NCBI GenBank assembly: GCA_910577045.1
Contig: CAJTLB010000015.1
Coordinates: 14,080 to 78,079 of the forward strand
DNA: 64,000 bases
Direction of reading: 5' to 3'
Origin: an uncultured Lachnospiraceae bacterium
GTDB taxonomy: Bacteria > Bacillota > Clostridia > Lachnospirales > Lachnospiraceae
A model generated the notes under the pieces. It searched no databases, was not told where the DNA came from, and was given only the letters and a program-made list of their open reading frames with translations. The position numbers and the translations under genes are program-made. How positions within the stretch are numbered: position 1 is the first letter of the stretch; every line of letters starts with the position of its first letter. This document shows, one piece after another, positions 35,988 through 43,941 of the stretch.

Positions 35988-36905
35988 ATGGATGCAATAC
36001 AGAAGAATTTATTAGAACAGATAACAGAGCTCCATGAAGTAACCCAAGGGGCATATAATATCCGCGCCAATGGTTCTAGTGTGGGACGGAATTCTACCGC
36101 GCATATTGAAATAGTAAGTAAAGAGGATAAACAGGGAATTGATATTTATATTAAGCCTGGGACAAAAAAAGAAAGTGTGCATATTCCAGTGTTGTTAAGC
36201 CAAAGTGGTTTAAAAGAAATGGTGTATAATGATTTCCATATTGGCGAAGACTGTGATGTTTTAATTGTGGCTGGATGTGGGATACACAATGGCGGGGACC
36301 AAAAATCACAGCATGATGGGGTCCATACGTTTTATATAGGGAAAAATTCTAAAGTACGCTATGTAGAAAAGCATTATGGCAGCGGGGATGGGAATGGGGA
36401 GCGCATTATGAACCCAGAAACAGTAGTCCATATGGAAGAGAACAGCTATATGGAAATGGAAACTGTGCAAATCCGTGGCGTAGACTCTACAAACCGTATT
36501 ACAAAAGCAGATCTGTTAGACGGGGCAACCCTTGTGGTAAAAGAAAAGTTAATGACACATGGGAACCAGTATGCGAAAACCAGCTTTGAAGTAGACTTAA
36601 ATGGAGAAAATTCTGGGACGAATGTTATTTCTAGGGCTGTAGCAAGGGATAATTCTAGGCAGGAGTTTTTTGCTAAAATTAATGGCAATCAGAAATGCAG
36701 CGGGCATAGCGAGTGTGATGCCATTATTATGGATCAGGCAAAGATTAGTGCTATCCCAGAGATAACGGCAAACCATTTGGATGCGGCGTTAATCCATGAA
36801 GCAGCAATTGGTAAAATAGCAGGGGATCAGATTATAAAGTTAATGACACTGGGGCTTACAGAAGCAGAGGCAGAAGCACAGATTATTAATGGATTTTTAA
36901 AGTAA
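35988..36905 (+). CDS. sufB: Fe-S cluster assembly scaffold SufB/SufD family (SmsB-like)
   Basis: The 305-aa protein is much shorter than canonical SufB (about 470 aa) and keeps the beta-helix core: IYIKPGTKKESVHIPV, GCGIHNGGDQKSQHDG (Cys/His-rich, about 97-112), and the C-terminal SufBD signature KCSGHSECDAII...SAIPEITANHLDAALIHEAAIGKI. No sufS, sufU, sufD or sufE is adjacent. The two-gene sufCB set fits the minimal SMS-type Fe-S assembly system described for anaerobic bacteria and archaea. Confidence 0.88.
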   Translation: MDAIQKNLLEQITELHEVTQGAYNIRANGSSVGRNSTAHIEIVSKEDKQGIDIYIKPGTKKESVHIPVLLSQSGLKEMVYNDFHIGEDCDVLIVAGCGIHNGGDQKSQHDGVHTFYIGKNSKVRYVEKHYGSGDGNGERIMNPETVVHMEENSYMEMETVQIRGVDSTNRITKADLLDGATLVVKEKLMTHGNQYAKTSFEVDLNGENSGTNVISRAVARDNSRQEFFAKINGNQKCSGHSECDAIIMDQAKISAIPEITANHLDAALIHEAAIGKIAGDQIIKLMTLGLTEAEAEAQIINGFLK

Positions 36906-36922
36906 AGTGCAGGGGAAATCAG

Positions 36923-37621
36923 ATGTACCGTATAATGATGGTAGAAGATGATATAACAATTTCTAGGGAAGTTGCGGCACATTTAAAAAAATGGGGCTAT
37001 GAGGTTTTGGTAGTTTCTGATTTTGAACATATAACAGAAGAATTTATTTCTGGAAAACCACATTTGCTTTTGTTAGATATTTTACTTCCCTTTTATAATG
37101 GGTATTATTGGTGCAGCCAGATACGCAAACTTTCTAATGTGCCAGTAGTGTTTTTATCTTCTGCTTCTGATAATATGAATATTGTAATGGCAATGAATAT
37201 GGGGGCAGATGATTTTATAGCAAAGCCATTTTCGCTTGATGTTTTATCTGCAAAAATACAAGCGGTACTTAGAAGAAGTTATGAATCAAGGCAGGAAGCA
37301 TATCTTTTAGAATATCAGGGCGTTGTTTTAAAGATGGCAGATGCCAGTATTTTATATAAAGAAAGGCAGGCAGAGCTTTCAAAAAATGAGTTCCGCATTA
37401 TGGAACTTTTATTTGAACGGGCAGGCGGGTTGGTGTCCCGGGAGGAATTAATGAAAAAACTTTGGGATGATGAATGCTTTGTAGATGATAACACACTGAC
37501 AGTTAATATAACTAGGATTAGGAAGAAACTGGAAGAGATAGGGCTTTTGGATTTTATACGGACAAAAAAAGGGATTGGGTATTATTTACAAGGAGTGGCA
37601 GGAGAAGGGAAAACACTATGA
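36923..37621 (+). CDS. OmpR-family response regulator (BceR-like)
   Basis: 232 aa: receiver domain with acidic pocket E8/D9/D10 and phospho-acceptor D52 (LLLLDILLPFYNG), Ser/Lys switch residues, and a C-terminal winged-helix with NTLTVNITRIRKKLEEIG. It is the cognate regulator of the kinase it overlaps by 4 nt, and resembles BceR/GraR regulators of peptide-antibiotic resistance. Confidence 0.9.
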   Translation: MYRIMMVEDDITISREVAAHLKKWGYEVLVVSDFEHITEEFISGKPHLLLLDILLPFYNGYYWCSQIRKLSNVPVVFLSSASDNMNIVMAMNMGADDFIAKPFSLDVLSAKIQAVLRRSYESRQEAYLLEYQGVVLKMADASILYKERQAELSKNEFRIMELLFERAGGLVSREELMKKLWDDECFVDDNTLTVNITRIRKKLEEIGLLDFIRTKKGIGYYLQGVAGEGKTL

Positions 37622-38682
37622 AAGAAAAAGACCATATTTTGCCCTTGCCATTCCTCTTTGGGCGTTATTTATATGACAAAAAAGTAGAGATATTTTTTTA
37701 TTTTTTAATTGTCTTTATTTTTTTAGTTGTAATCCATTTAAACCGTTTGGATTATTTTTTGGAAATCTTTTATAGTGTTGTGATTAGTAGTTTTTTGCTA
37801 GTTTTATATGGGGCATATGATTTTTTTCGTTATGTAAAGGAATATAAGAGGCTTTATTTTGTGCTCCAAAATCCAGAGGATATCTATGGGAAACTTCCAC
37901 AGACAAGGGGGCTGCAGTCAGAATTTTATTCAGAAATTATTTGGAAATTAGACGAAAGATGCAGGAAGATTATTTCGAAACAATGTGAACAAGAAAAAGA
38001 AAGAAAAGATTATTATAGTATGTGGGTGCACCAGATTAAAACACCCATACAGGCGGCAAGGCTTTTGTTAGAAAGAGAGGAATTAAAAGGGCTTTATGTA
38101 GCAAAAGGAATAGAAGAGGAGATTTTTAAAACAGAGCAATATGTGGAAATGGTGCTTTATTACCTGCGCTGCCAGAGTATGGCGGAAGATTTGTTATTAA
38201 AGGAATATTCTCTTTCTTCCATTGTAAAACAAGCAGTAAAAAAATATGCGGCTCTTTTTATTTATAGTGGGCTTTATGTGCATTTGGAAGAAATAGAATG
38301 TTTAGTAGTTACCGATGAAAAATGGCTTGGTTTTGCAATAGAACAATTAATTTCTAATGCGGTTAAATATACAAAACAAGGGGGCATTACGATTTATTTG
38401 GATCGATCCTGTAGCACATACCAAAATCAGAAGGTGCGTGCTTGTTTAGTAATAGAAGATAGTGGGATTGGGATACGGAATGAAGATTTGCCACGGATTT
38501 TTGAAAAAGGCTTTACAGGTTTTAACGGGCGTTTAGATAGGAAATCAACAGGAATAGGCTTATATTTATGTAAAGAAATCTTAAAAAAACTGGCAGTTTC
38601 GATTTCTGTGGATTCTAAAACAGGGATAGGGACAAAAGTATCTTTATATTTTGGGGAAGAAAGAAAGGGGACTTATGAGTAA
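37618..38682 (+). CDS. Intramembrane-sensing histidine kinase (BceS-like)
   Basis: 354 aa with two closely spaced membrane helices (about 24-40 and 46-66) and almost no external loop, the hallmark of BceS/GraS/YxdK-type kinases. Phospho-acceptor H138 lies in the family-specific WVHQIKTPIQA. HATPase boxes follow: N-box ISNAVKYT, G1 EDSGIGI, G2 STGIGLYL. Such kinases usually sense through a BceAB-type ABC transporter encoded next to them; none is present here. Confidence 0.9.
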   Translation: MKEKDHILPLPFLFGRYLYDKKVEIFFYFLIVFIFLVVIHLNRLDYFLEIFYSVVISSFLLVLYGAYDFFRYVKEYKRLYFVLQNPEDIYGKLPQTRGLQSEFYSEIIWKLDERCRKIISKQCEQEKERKDYYSMWVHQIKTPIQAARLLLEREELKGLYVAKGIEEEIFKTEQYVEMVLYYLRCQSMAEDLLLKEYSLSSIVKQAVKKYAALFIYSGLYVHLEEIECLVVTDEKWLGFAIEQLISNAVKYTKQGGITIYLDRSCSTYQNQKVRACLVIEDSGIGIRNEDLPRIFEKGFTGFNGRLDRKSTGIGLYLCKEILKKLAVSISVDSKTGIGTKVSLYFGEERKGTYE

Positions 38683-39349
38683 TTTTGCATATACAGTGGT
38701 AACAAGTGATAATTTTGAGATCCAGACCTGTAGAAGTATTGATTGTTTTATCCATAGTATTGATTTGCCAGAGAAAGAAGCTTTCCAGGCATTTCGGGGA
38801 ATGATAAGAAATTATATTGAAGCAATTATAGACAGGGGGAGGACGTTAAATAGTAATTTAAAAACAGCCATATTGCCGCAAGAGTTTGAGGAATGGTTTT
38901 ATTTTTCAAATACTGTTATTATAAAATTGAAGATTAGGCACCAAAACCCTATGTTAGAATTTGTAGAAGTGCCTGTTATGGATGCCGTAAGCCCTTGTTT
39001 AGTGCTTGCCAGTGAAAGTAAAATACCAGATTACATAGCTGCCCGATCCATAAAATATTTAAGTGTAGAAAGTAATTTTGAGAAAGTATTAGGTTCTACA
39101 GGATTTAAGCGGAAGCTGCCAATGGATATGCTTTTGGATTTTACAGGGTTGTTAGATAGTATGTTGTTCCGTATTTGTACAGAAGAAAAGAAATATTTTT
39201 CCCAGGAGTGGTATAGGGAATTAATGCAGTACTATAAGGATATTGCTGATACAACAGAAACGGTGAATAGTGGGGATTTATTGGAATATTTAGGGAGAAG
39301 TATGGGTATAGCCAAAAAATATATGGAGGGCAGGGGAATTTTGTTATAA
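38675..39349 (+). CDS. Conserved cytosolic protein of unknown function
   Basis: The 224-aa protein begins at ATG 38675 behind AAAGGGG, overlapping the kinase stop by 8 nt, so it is translationally coupled to the two-component pair. No signal peptide or membrane segment is visible. The pattern is alpha/beta: strands near the start (FAYTVVTSDNFEIQT), IKLKIRHQNPMLEFVEV in the middle, and helices in the C-terminal third with several aromatic residues. I do not recognise the family; it looks like a Lachnospiraceae DUF. Confidence 0.7.
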   Translation: MSNFAYTVVTSDNFEIQTCRSIDCFIHSIDLPEKEAFQAFRGMIRNYIEAIIDRGRTLNSNLKTAILPQEFEEWFYFSNTVIIKLKIRHQNPMLEFVEVPVMDAVSPCLVLASESKIPDYIAARSIKYLSVESNFEKVLGSTGFKRKLPMDMLLDFTGLLDSMLFRICTEEKKYFSQEWYRELMQYYKDIADTTETVNSGDLLEYLGRSMGIAKKYMEGRGILL

Positions 39350-39373
39350 AAGTGTAAATAAATAATAAAAATG

Positions 39374-39424
39374 CGAATAAATGTTCGAAAAAGTATTGAC
39401 AAGTACAAACGAATGTTCTATAAT
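39374..39424 (+). promoter_or_regulatory. SOS-type promoter with two LexA-like boxes
   Basis: TTGACA at 39396-39401, a 17-bp spacer and TATAAT at 39419-39424 form a near-consensus promoter. CGAATAAATGTTCG (39374-39387) matches the Bacillota LexA box CGAACnnnnGTTCG at 9 of 10 fixed positions, and CAAACGAATGTTCT (39406-39419) matches at 8 of 10 and fills the spacer up to the first base of the -10. No protein gene follows within its apparent transcript. Confidence 0.72.
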
Positions 39425-39430
39425 GATTTT

Positions 39431-39526
39431 GTTAGGAAGTACTTATCCATCTTAGATGCGGAATAAGTTCCCTACGCCTTCACACAATTATAGAACAGCC
39501 AGTGTTTTTATACACTGGTTGTTTTG
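39431..39526 (+). ncRNA. Putative structured small RNA under the LexA-like promoter
   Basis: From the predicted start near 39431 to the terminator at 39526 is about 96 nt. A long imperfect hairpin (39433-39474) pairs TAGGAA and CTTATCC with GGAATAAG and TTCCCTA, with small bulges and an 11-nt loop. A second hairpin, ACAGCCAGTG/CACTGGTTGT (39495-39504 with 39513-39522), ends in TTTT. No ORF with a ribosome site fits inside. I do not recognise the RNA family. The remainder of the 305-bp gap (39527-39654) shows nothing else clear. Confidence 0.6.
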
Positions 39527-39654
39527 TATGTGGGCAGGCTTTTAAATGGAATTTGCCAGTAAGATAATAGATGTTTTGTATAGAACCATGGTTTCATGGG
39601 AATAAAACCAACCCATTTCTCGTAAAGTAATAAAAAAGATATGGGCAAGATAAT

Positions 39655-39915
39655 ATGAGAGTGTGTGAGCTAAGGCAGAAAGAAGTTATTAATGCAAGAG
39701 ACTGTAAAGTATTGGGATGTGTGGCAGATGTGGAGATTGACATGGTGTCAGGCAAGGTGCTTGCATTGATTATCCCAGGCCCAGGGAAACTTTGTGGGAT
39801 TTTTGGGCGGGATATGGAATATGTAATTCCCTTTTCTTGCATTTGCCAGGTAGGGGAGGATATTATATTAGTGGATGTAAAGATTGAAGAAATTTATGTA
39901 AAATGTAAGTGCTAA
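39655..39915 (+). CDS. PRC-barrel protein, YlmC/YmxH sporulation family
   Basis: An 86-aa single PRC-barrel: LRQKEVINARDCKVLGCVADVEID, then GKVLALIIPGP, then the DMEYVIPFSCICQVGEDIILVDV strand pair. This matches the small YlmC/YmxH proteins conserved in spore formers, whose exact role is unknown. The ribosome site is weak (GGGCAAGA region), suggesting low or regulated translation. nrdR follows under its own promoter. Confidence 0.82.
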   Translation: MRVCELRQKEVINARDCKVLGCVADVEIDMVSGKVLALIIPGPGKLCGIFGRDMEYVIPFSCICQVGEDIILVDVKIEEIYVKCKC

Positions 39916-39923
39916 TATGATTC

Positions 39924-39952
39924 TTGCAAAAATGCCTTTTTTATATTATACT
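39924..39952 (+). promoter_or_regulatory. nrdR promoter
   Basis: TTGCAA at 39924-39929, 17-bp spacer, TATACT at 39947-39952, 57 bp before the nrdR ATG. Confidence 0.75.
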
Positions 39953-40008
39953 TAGGAAAACAAATATGCACAGCAAACATGCTGTATAACAGCAGAAACG
40001 AGGTTTTT

Positions 40009-40464
40009 ATGAAATGCCCTTTTTGCAATAAAGAAAATACAAAGGTAATTGATTCTAGGCCGGCAGAGGATAATAGTTCTATCCGCAGGCGGAGGCAATG
40101 TGATGAATGTGGGAAACGGTTTACAACTTATGAAAAAGTAGAATCCATTCCTCTTATTGTGATTAAGAAGGACAATAATAGGGAGCCATATGACAGGGAA
40201 AAAATAGAGGCAGGTATTGTAAGATCTTGCCATAAACGCCCTGTTTCCATTAGCCAGATTAATGAGCTGGTAGATGATATTGAGAATGCTATTTTAAACA
40301 TGGAAGAAAAGGAAGTCCCTAGTTCACAGATAGGGGAACTTGTTATGAATAAGCTAAAAGATTTTGATTCTGTGGCATATGTGAGGTTTGCTTCTGTCTA
40401 CCGTGAATTTAAAGATATAGGGACTTTTATGGAAGAACTAAAAAAAATATTGGATAAGGATTGA
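40009..40464 (+). CDS. nrdR: Transcriptional repressor NrdR
   Basis: A 151-aa regulator of ribonucleotide reductase genes. The zinc ribbon has CPFC (3-6) and CDEC (31-34) with the RRRRQCDECGKRFTTYE signature, followed by an ATP-cone (about 46-136) that senses ATP/dATP. The ATG at 40009 is used because MKCPFC is the invariant start. Its likely target is nrdDG, 9 kb away, which has two NrdR-type boxes. Its stop lies 6 nt before the yqeG start. Confidence 0.95.
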   Translation: MKCPFCNKENTKVIDSRPAEDNSSIRRRRQCDECGKRFTTYEKVESIPLIVIKKDNNREPYDREKIEAGIVRSCHKRPVSISQINELVDDIENAILNMEEKEVPSSQIGELVMNKLKDFDSVAYVRFASVYREFKDIGTFMEELKKILDKD

Positions 40465-40469
40465 AAGAG

Positions 40470-40991
40470 ATGCTAAAGTGCTTTTACCCAATGGAATATT
40501 TAGATTCTGTATATCAGATTGATTTTGAATTATTATACCAGAAAGGAATAAGGGGGATATTGTTTGATATAGACAATACGCTTGTGCCCCATGGGTCGCC
40601 TGCCGATCGGCAGGCGATAGAATTGTTCCAGAAGCTTAAAAAACTTTCTATAAAGACATGCCTTATTTCTAATAACCAAATCGGGAGAGTAAAGAGCTTT
40701 GCGGATTCTGTAGGTGCCGTTTTTATTGAAAATGCCCATAAACCTTCAGTTAGTGGTTATCAAAAAGGCATGGAGCAGATGGGATGTACTAAAGAAAATA
40801 CCATTTTTATTGGCGATCAGCTTTTTACTGATATTTATGGGGCAAACCGGGCAGGGATCCCAACGATTCTTGTAAAACCGATTCATCCAAGGGAAGAAAT
40901 ACAGATTGTATTAAAGCGGTATTTGGAACGGGTTGTACTATTTTTTTATAAAAAACAATGTAGGAAGGAAGGAAAAAATGAAGGGCATTAA
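40470..40991 (+). CDS. yqeG: YqeG family HAD IIIA-type phosphatase
   Basis: A 173-aa HAD phosphatase with motif I FDIDNTLVPHGSP, motif II SNNQ, and motif IV IGDQLFTDIYGANRAG. The family is widespread in Bacillota and usually sits near aroE, as here; its substrate is unsettled. The ATG at 40470 is preferred, with AAGGA 9 nt upstream, over a TTG at 40461. aroE begins inside its last codons. Confidence 0.85.
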   Translation: MLKCFYPMEYLDSVYQIDFELLYQKGIRGILFDIDNTLVPHGSPADRQAIELFQKLKKLSIKTCLISNNQIGRVKSFADSVGAVFIENAHKPSVSGYQKGMEQMGCTKENTIFIGDQLFTDIYGANRAGIPTILVKPIHPREEIQIVLKRYLERVVLFFYKKQCRKEGKNEGH

Positions 40992-41847
40992 TGGAGAGAC
41001 AAGAATATGTGGGTTATTGGCAAATCCAGTGGAACATACGTTGTCCCCATTAATCCATAATACCTTGTCAAAAAAAATGGGGATTAATATGGCATATGTG
41101 CCATTTAAGCCAGAAAAAGAAGGCCTTAAACAAGCCGTAAAAGGAGCATACGAATTAAATATTTTAGGCATGAATGTAAGTGTCCCATATAAGCAGCAAG
41201 TAATAGAAAGCTTATTGGAAATGGATTCGATGGCAGAATCAATAGGGGCTGTCAATACATTAGTCCGAATAGATGGGGGATATAAAGGATATAATACAGA
41301 TATTATGGGGCTAAAAAGGGCTATGGACATAGAAGGCGTCACTATAAAAAATAAACAAGTGGTGCTTTTAGGGGCTGGCGGAGTGGCAAGGGCAATTGCC
41401 CATTTATGTGTAAAAGAAGGGGCTGAAAAGATATGGGTTTTAAACCGTACTTTTTCTAATGCAGAAATGCTGGCAGGGCAGATTAATACTTGCTACCATA
41501 TCAATTGCGCAGAGCCATTGCCGCTTACTGATTATCGCGCACTTCCAAAAGAACGGTATTTGGTAATCCAAAATACGAATGTTGGCATGCATCCAAATAT
41601 CAACCAGGCAGTTATTGAAGATAGTGCTTTTTATCAGATGGTAGAAACGGCCTATGATATTATATATACTCCATTTACGACTAAGTTTATGGAATACGCT
41701 ACGACATATGGAGCGAAGGCATTTAATGGGCTCCGTATGTTGGTTTACCAAGGGATTTGTGCTTATGAGCTTTGGAACCAAGTAAGAGTCCCAGAAGAAA
41801 CAGCCAAAGAGATTTATGATATATTAAAAAAGGAGCTTGGCATATGA
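40978..41847 (+). CDS. aroE: Shikimate dehydrogenase (NADP+)
   Basis: A 289-aa enzyme reducing 3-dehydroshikimate to shikimate. Shikimate-binding NPVEHTLSPLIHN (about 12-24), catalytic Lys in GMNVSVPYKQQV, the Asp of GYNTDIMGL, and the NADP Rossmann motif LLGAGGVARAIAHL (about 127-140) are seen. The start has an AGGAAGG site and overlaps yqeG by 14 nt. aroK overlaps its stop by 4 nt, giving consecutive pathway steps. Confidence 0.94.
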   Translation: MKGINGETRICGLLANPVEHTLSPLIHNTLSKKMGINMAYVPFKPEKEGLKQAVKGAYELNILGMNVSVPYKQQVIESLLEMDSMAESIGAVNTLVRIDGGYKGYNTDIMGLKRAMDIEGVTIKNKQVVLLGAGGVARAIAHLCVKEGAEKIWVLNRTFSNAEMLAGQINTCYHINCAEPLPLTDYRALPKERYLVIQNTNVGMHPNINQAVIEDSAFYQMVETAYDIIYTPFTTKFMEYATTYGAKAFNGLRMLVYQGICAYELWNQVRVPEETAKEIYDILKKELGI

Positions 41848-42389
41848 AAAAACCTATTATATTAATTGGGTATATGGGAGCTGGAAAAACTACAGTAGGA
41901 AAGCTTTTGGCAGGACAGAAGGGATGGGTATTTATAGATACGGATGCAAAAATAGAAGAGCAAGAAGGAAGGAGCATTTCTGATATTTTTGCCGCTGATG
42001 GGGAAGATGCGTTCCGGGATAAAGAAACAGTTCTAATAAGGCAATTTTCAAAGGAAAACCTTTCCCAAGTGATTATATCGGTAGGAGGCGGCCTGCCATT
42101 ACGGGAAGAAAACAGGAGGTTTTTAAAAGAGATAGGGACAGTGGTTTATTTATTTGCCTTAAAAGATACGATTGTTGGGCGTGTAAAAGCTTCTACCGAC
42201 CGGCCGCTGCTTCAAGGAGAAGACCTTTCTAAAAAAGTGGAGGATATGCTTTTGGCACGTGATCCTGTTTATAGGCAGGCAGCAGACTTTTTGATAGAGA
42301 CAGATGAAAAAACGGCTGAAGAAATTACAGAAGAGATTTGGAAAAAGATTGAAAAAGAAAAGGTTGAAAAAAATGAAGATTTAGTATAA
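41844..42389 (+). CDS. aroK: Shikimate kinase
   Basis: A 181-aa P-loop kinase making shikimate-3-phosphate. Walker A GYMGAGKTTVGK (about 8-19), the DTD motif (FIDTDAKIE), the FRDKE segment, the GGG motif ISVGGGLPL and the lid RPLLQG are all present. The ATG overlaps the aroE stop (ATGA). Confidence 0.95.
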   Translation: MKKPIILIGYMGAGKTTVGKLLAGQKGWVFIDTDAKIEEQEGRSISDIFAADGEDAFRDKETVLIRQFSKENLSQVIISVGGGLPLREENRRFLKEIGTVVYLFALKDTIVGRVKASTDRPLLQGEDLSKKVEDMLLARDPVYRQAADFLIETDEKTAEEITEEIWKKIEKEKVEKNEDLV

Positions 42390-42425
42390 ACTATAGAAAG
42401 AAATTCTAAGGAGGAATAGTTACAC

Positions 42426-42983
42426 ATGATTCAGGCAGGCGATTTTAGGAACGGCATTACAGTCGAAATTGAAGGAAATGTATACCAGATTATTGAATTC
42501 CAGCATGTAAAGCCGGGTAAGGGTGCTGCATTTGTTAGGACAAAGTTAAAGAATATTATTAATGGCGGTGTTGTGGAAAAAACTTTCCGCCCAAATGAAA
42601 AGTTCCCTACCGCACGTATTGACAGGAATGATATGCAGTATTTATATTCTGATGGAGAGTTATTCCATTTTATGGATGTAAATACGTATGAACAGATTGC
42701 ATTAAATGCAGATGATATTGGGGATGCCCTTAAATTTGTAAAAGAAAATGAAATGGTTAAGATCTGTTCTTATAATGGAAGCGTGTTTGCAGTAGAGCCA
42801 CCACTGTTTGTGGAATTAGAAATTACAGATACGGAACCAGGATTTAAAGGAGATACTGCTACAGGCGCGTCAAAACCAGCTACGGTAGAAACCGGTGCAA
42901 CTGTATATGTGCCATTGTTTGTAGAACAGGGAGAAAAAATTAAGATTGATACTAGGACAGGGGAGTATCTGTCAAGGGTATAA
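42426..42983 (+). CDS. efp: Elongation factor P
   Basis: A 185-aa tRNA-mimic factor that relieves ribosome stalling at polyproline. KOW-like domain I carries the loop HVKPGKGAAFVRTK with the conserved Lys near residue 32; OB domains II and III end with the standard IKIDTRTGEYLSR. It has a good GGAGGAAT site and its own terminator. Confidence 0.97.
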   Translation: MIQAGDFRNGITVEIEGNVYQIIEFQHVKPGKGAAFVRTKLKNIINGGVVEKTFRPNEKFPTARIDRNDMQYLYSDGELFHFMDVNTYEQIALNADDIGDALKFVKENEMVKICSYNGSVFAVEPPLFVELEITDTEPGFKGDTATGASKPATVETGATVYVPLFVEQGEKIKIDTRTGEYLSRV

Positions 42984-42990
42984 CAAAAAA

Positions 42991-43026
42991 ACGCAGTTAT
43001 CTGGTTTCAGATGGCTGCGTTTTTTT
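42991..43026 (+). terminator. Terminator of efp
   Basis: ACGCAG...CTGCGT outer stem with an inner TCTG/CAGA pair and a seven-T tail. Confidence 0.9.
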
Positions 43027-43030
43027 ATGC

Positions 43031-43057
43031 ACAGATTTATAATTTTTTTCATACTAT
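43031..43057 (+). promoter_or_regulatory. Putative mother-cell (sigma-E/sigma-K) promoter of cotJ
   Basis: CATACTAT at 43050-43057 matches the sigma-E -10 (CATACAnT) at 7 of 8 positions. An AC pair 17 bp upstream (43031-43032) also fits the sigma-K -35. No sigma-A promoter is evident. Placement before spore coat genes supports it. Confidence 0.55.
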
Positions 43058-43090
43058 GTTTGTGTAAGTAATAGGAAGGGAGACATTGTA

Positions 43091-43345
43091 TTGGAAAATT
43101 GTAATTGCCGTACCCAGTATTATAGAAATAGGATGCCAAGTCCTTGCCAAAATATAGAAAATACCTGTGGAAAGCGGACGGAAGATTGTTGTGTAAAGAA
43201 TGGGTTGGAGGGAATGCCTCTTGGTATGTCTTATGTACCATGGCAGCATTGGAAAGAAACGTATGAGCCATGTAAGGCTCTTCTTATTGGGACCATCTTC
43301 CCAGAATTAAATCTTCCATTTCTGGAAAGGAGCTGTGGCCGATGA
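43091..43345 (+). CDS. cotJA: Spore coat associated protein CotJA
   Basis: An 84-aa Cys-rich protein; the C-terminal block MSYVPWQHW...YEPCKALLIGTIFPELNLPF is diagnostic of CotJA. The N-terminal half has seven Cys in a short stretch, more than usual for the family, which could aid coat cross-linking. Start is TTG 43091 after GGAAGGGAG. It overlaps cotJB by 4 nt. Confidence 0.88.
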   Translation: MENCNCRTQYYRNRMPSPCQNIENTCGKRTEDCCVKNGLEGMPLGMSYVPWQHWKETYEPCKALLIGTIFPELNLPFLERSCGR

Positions 43346-43602
43346 ATGTAGAAGAAAAGCGTTTAATGAAGCAAATATATGAAACAGGTTTTGTTATTGA
43401 CGATGTGCTTTTGTATTTAGATACCCATCCTTGTGATAAGGAAGCACTTGCTTTTTATGAAGCTTACCGTAAATTATATGCAAAACTAGTAAAAGATTAT
43501 ACCATTCATTTTGGCCCATTAAGTGTAGACCAAGTGGATATTACAAATAATGTGTGGAGTTGGGCAAAAACTCCATGGCCTTGGGAAATGGAGGGATGTT
43601 AA
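43342..43602 (+). CDS. cotJB: Spore coat protein CotJB
   Basis: An 86-aa acidic helical protein with the family core LDTHPCDKEALAFYE and a final W-rich tail (WSWAKTPWPWEMEGC). Second gene of cotJABC, translated in overlap with cotJA, and immediately followed by a shortened cotJC. Confidence 0.88.
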   Translation: MNVEEKRLMKQIYETGFVIDDVLLYLDTHPCDKEALAFYEAYRKLYAKLVKDYTIHFGPLSVDQVDITNNVWSWAKTPWPWEMEGC

Positions 43603-43603
43603 T

Positions 43604-43813
43604 ATGTGGAATTATGAGAAAAGGCTGCAATACCCAATAAAAATAAAAAACCCAGATCCTAAGCTTGCCATGGTAATTATGAGCCAATTTGGCGGGCCAG
43701 ATGGTGAGCTGGCAGCAAGCATGAGGTATTTGTCACAACGTTATGTTATGCCTTACCGGGAAGTAGCAGGGCTACTTACAGATATAGGTACAGAAGCATA
43801 TAAAATGTTCTAA
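43604..43813 (+). CDS. cotJC: Spore coat protein CotJC, truncated (N-terminal 69 aa only)
   Basis: The 69 residues match the N-terminus of the Mn-catalase-family coat protein CotJC (MWNYEKRLQYPI, GGPDGELAA, RYLSQRY, GLLTDIGTE), which is normally about 190 aa. The reading frame stops right after the first conserved Glu block, before the HxE metal ligands, and no continuation is visible in any frame downstream. The metal site cannot form, so it is either a remnant or a short structural version. Good GGAGGG site. It might be called a pseudogene. Confidence 0.78.
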   Translation: MWNYEKRLQYPIKIKNPDPKLAMVIMSQFGGPDGELAASMRYLSQRYVMPYREVAGLLTDIGTEAYKMF

Positions 43814-43851
43814 AAAAAGAGATGGGCTTTTATTGGGCATACTTTCTTATA

Positions 43852-43941
43852 TTGTATATTTGGAAATTGTATGATAAAATAATTGAGATGTGATGCATCC
43901 TTGCCCAAACATCTGTTTCCAAATTCTAACATCCGGCAAGG
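43852..43941 (+). promoter_or_regulatory. Promoter and structured leader of the GrpE-like/Hsp70-like operon
   Basis: TTGTAT (43852-43857), a 17-bp spacer and TAAAAT (43875-43880) form a likely promoter. About 20 nt into the transcript, CCTTGCC (43899-43905) pairs perfectly with GGCAAGG (43935-43941), followed by a small CCTGT/ACAGG hairpin. The untranslated leader would be about 175 nt, long for this window. Not a riboswitch class I recognise. Confidence 0.45.

Noticed and set aside
39454..39543. Possible 29-codon ORF inside the SOS-type small RNA
   Set aside because: It lacks a ribosome site and runs through the terminator hairpin, so it is probably not translated.
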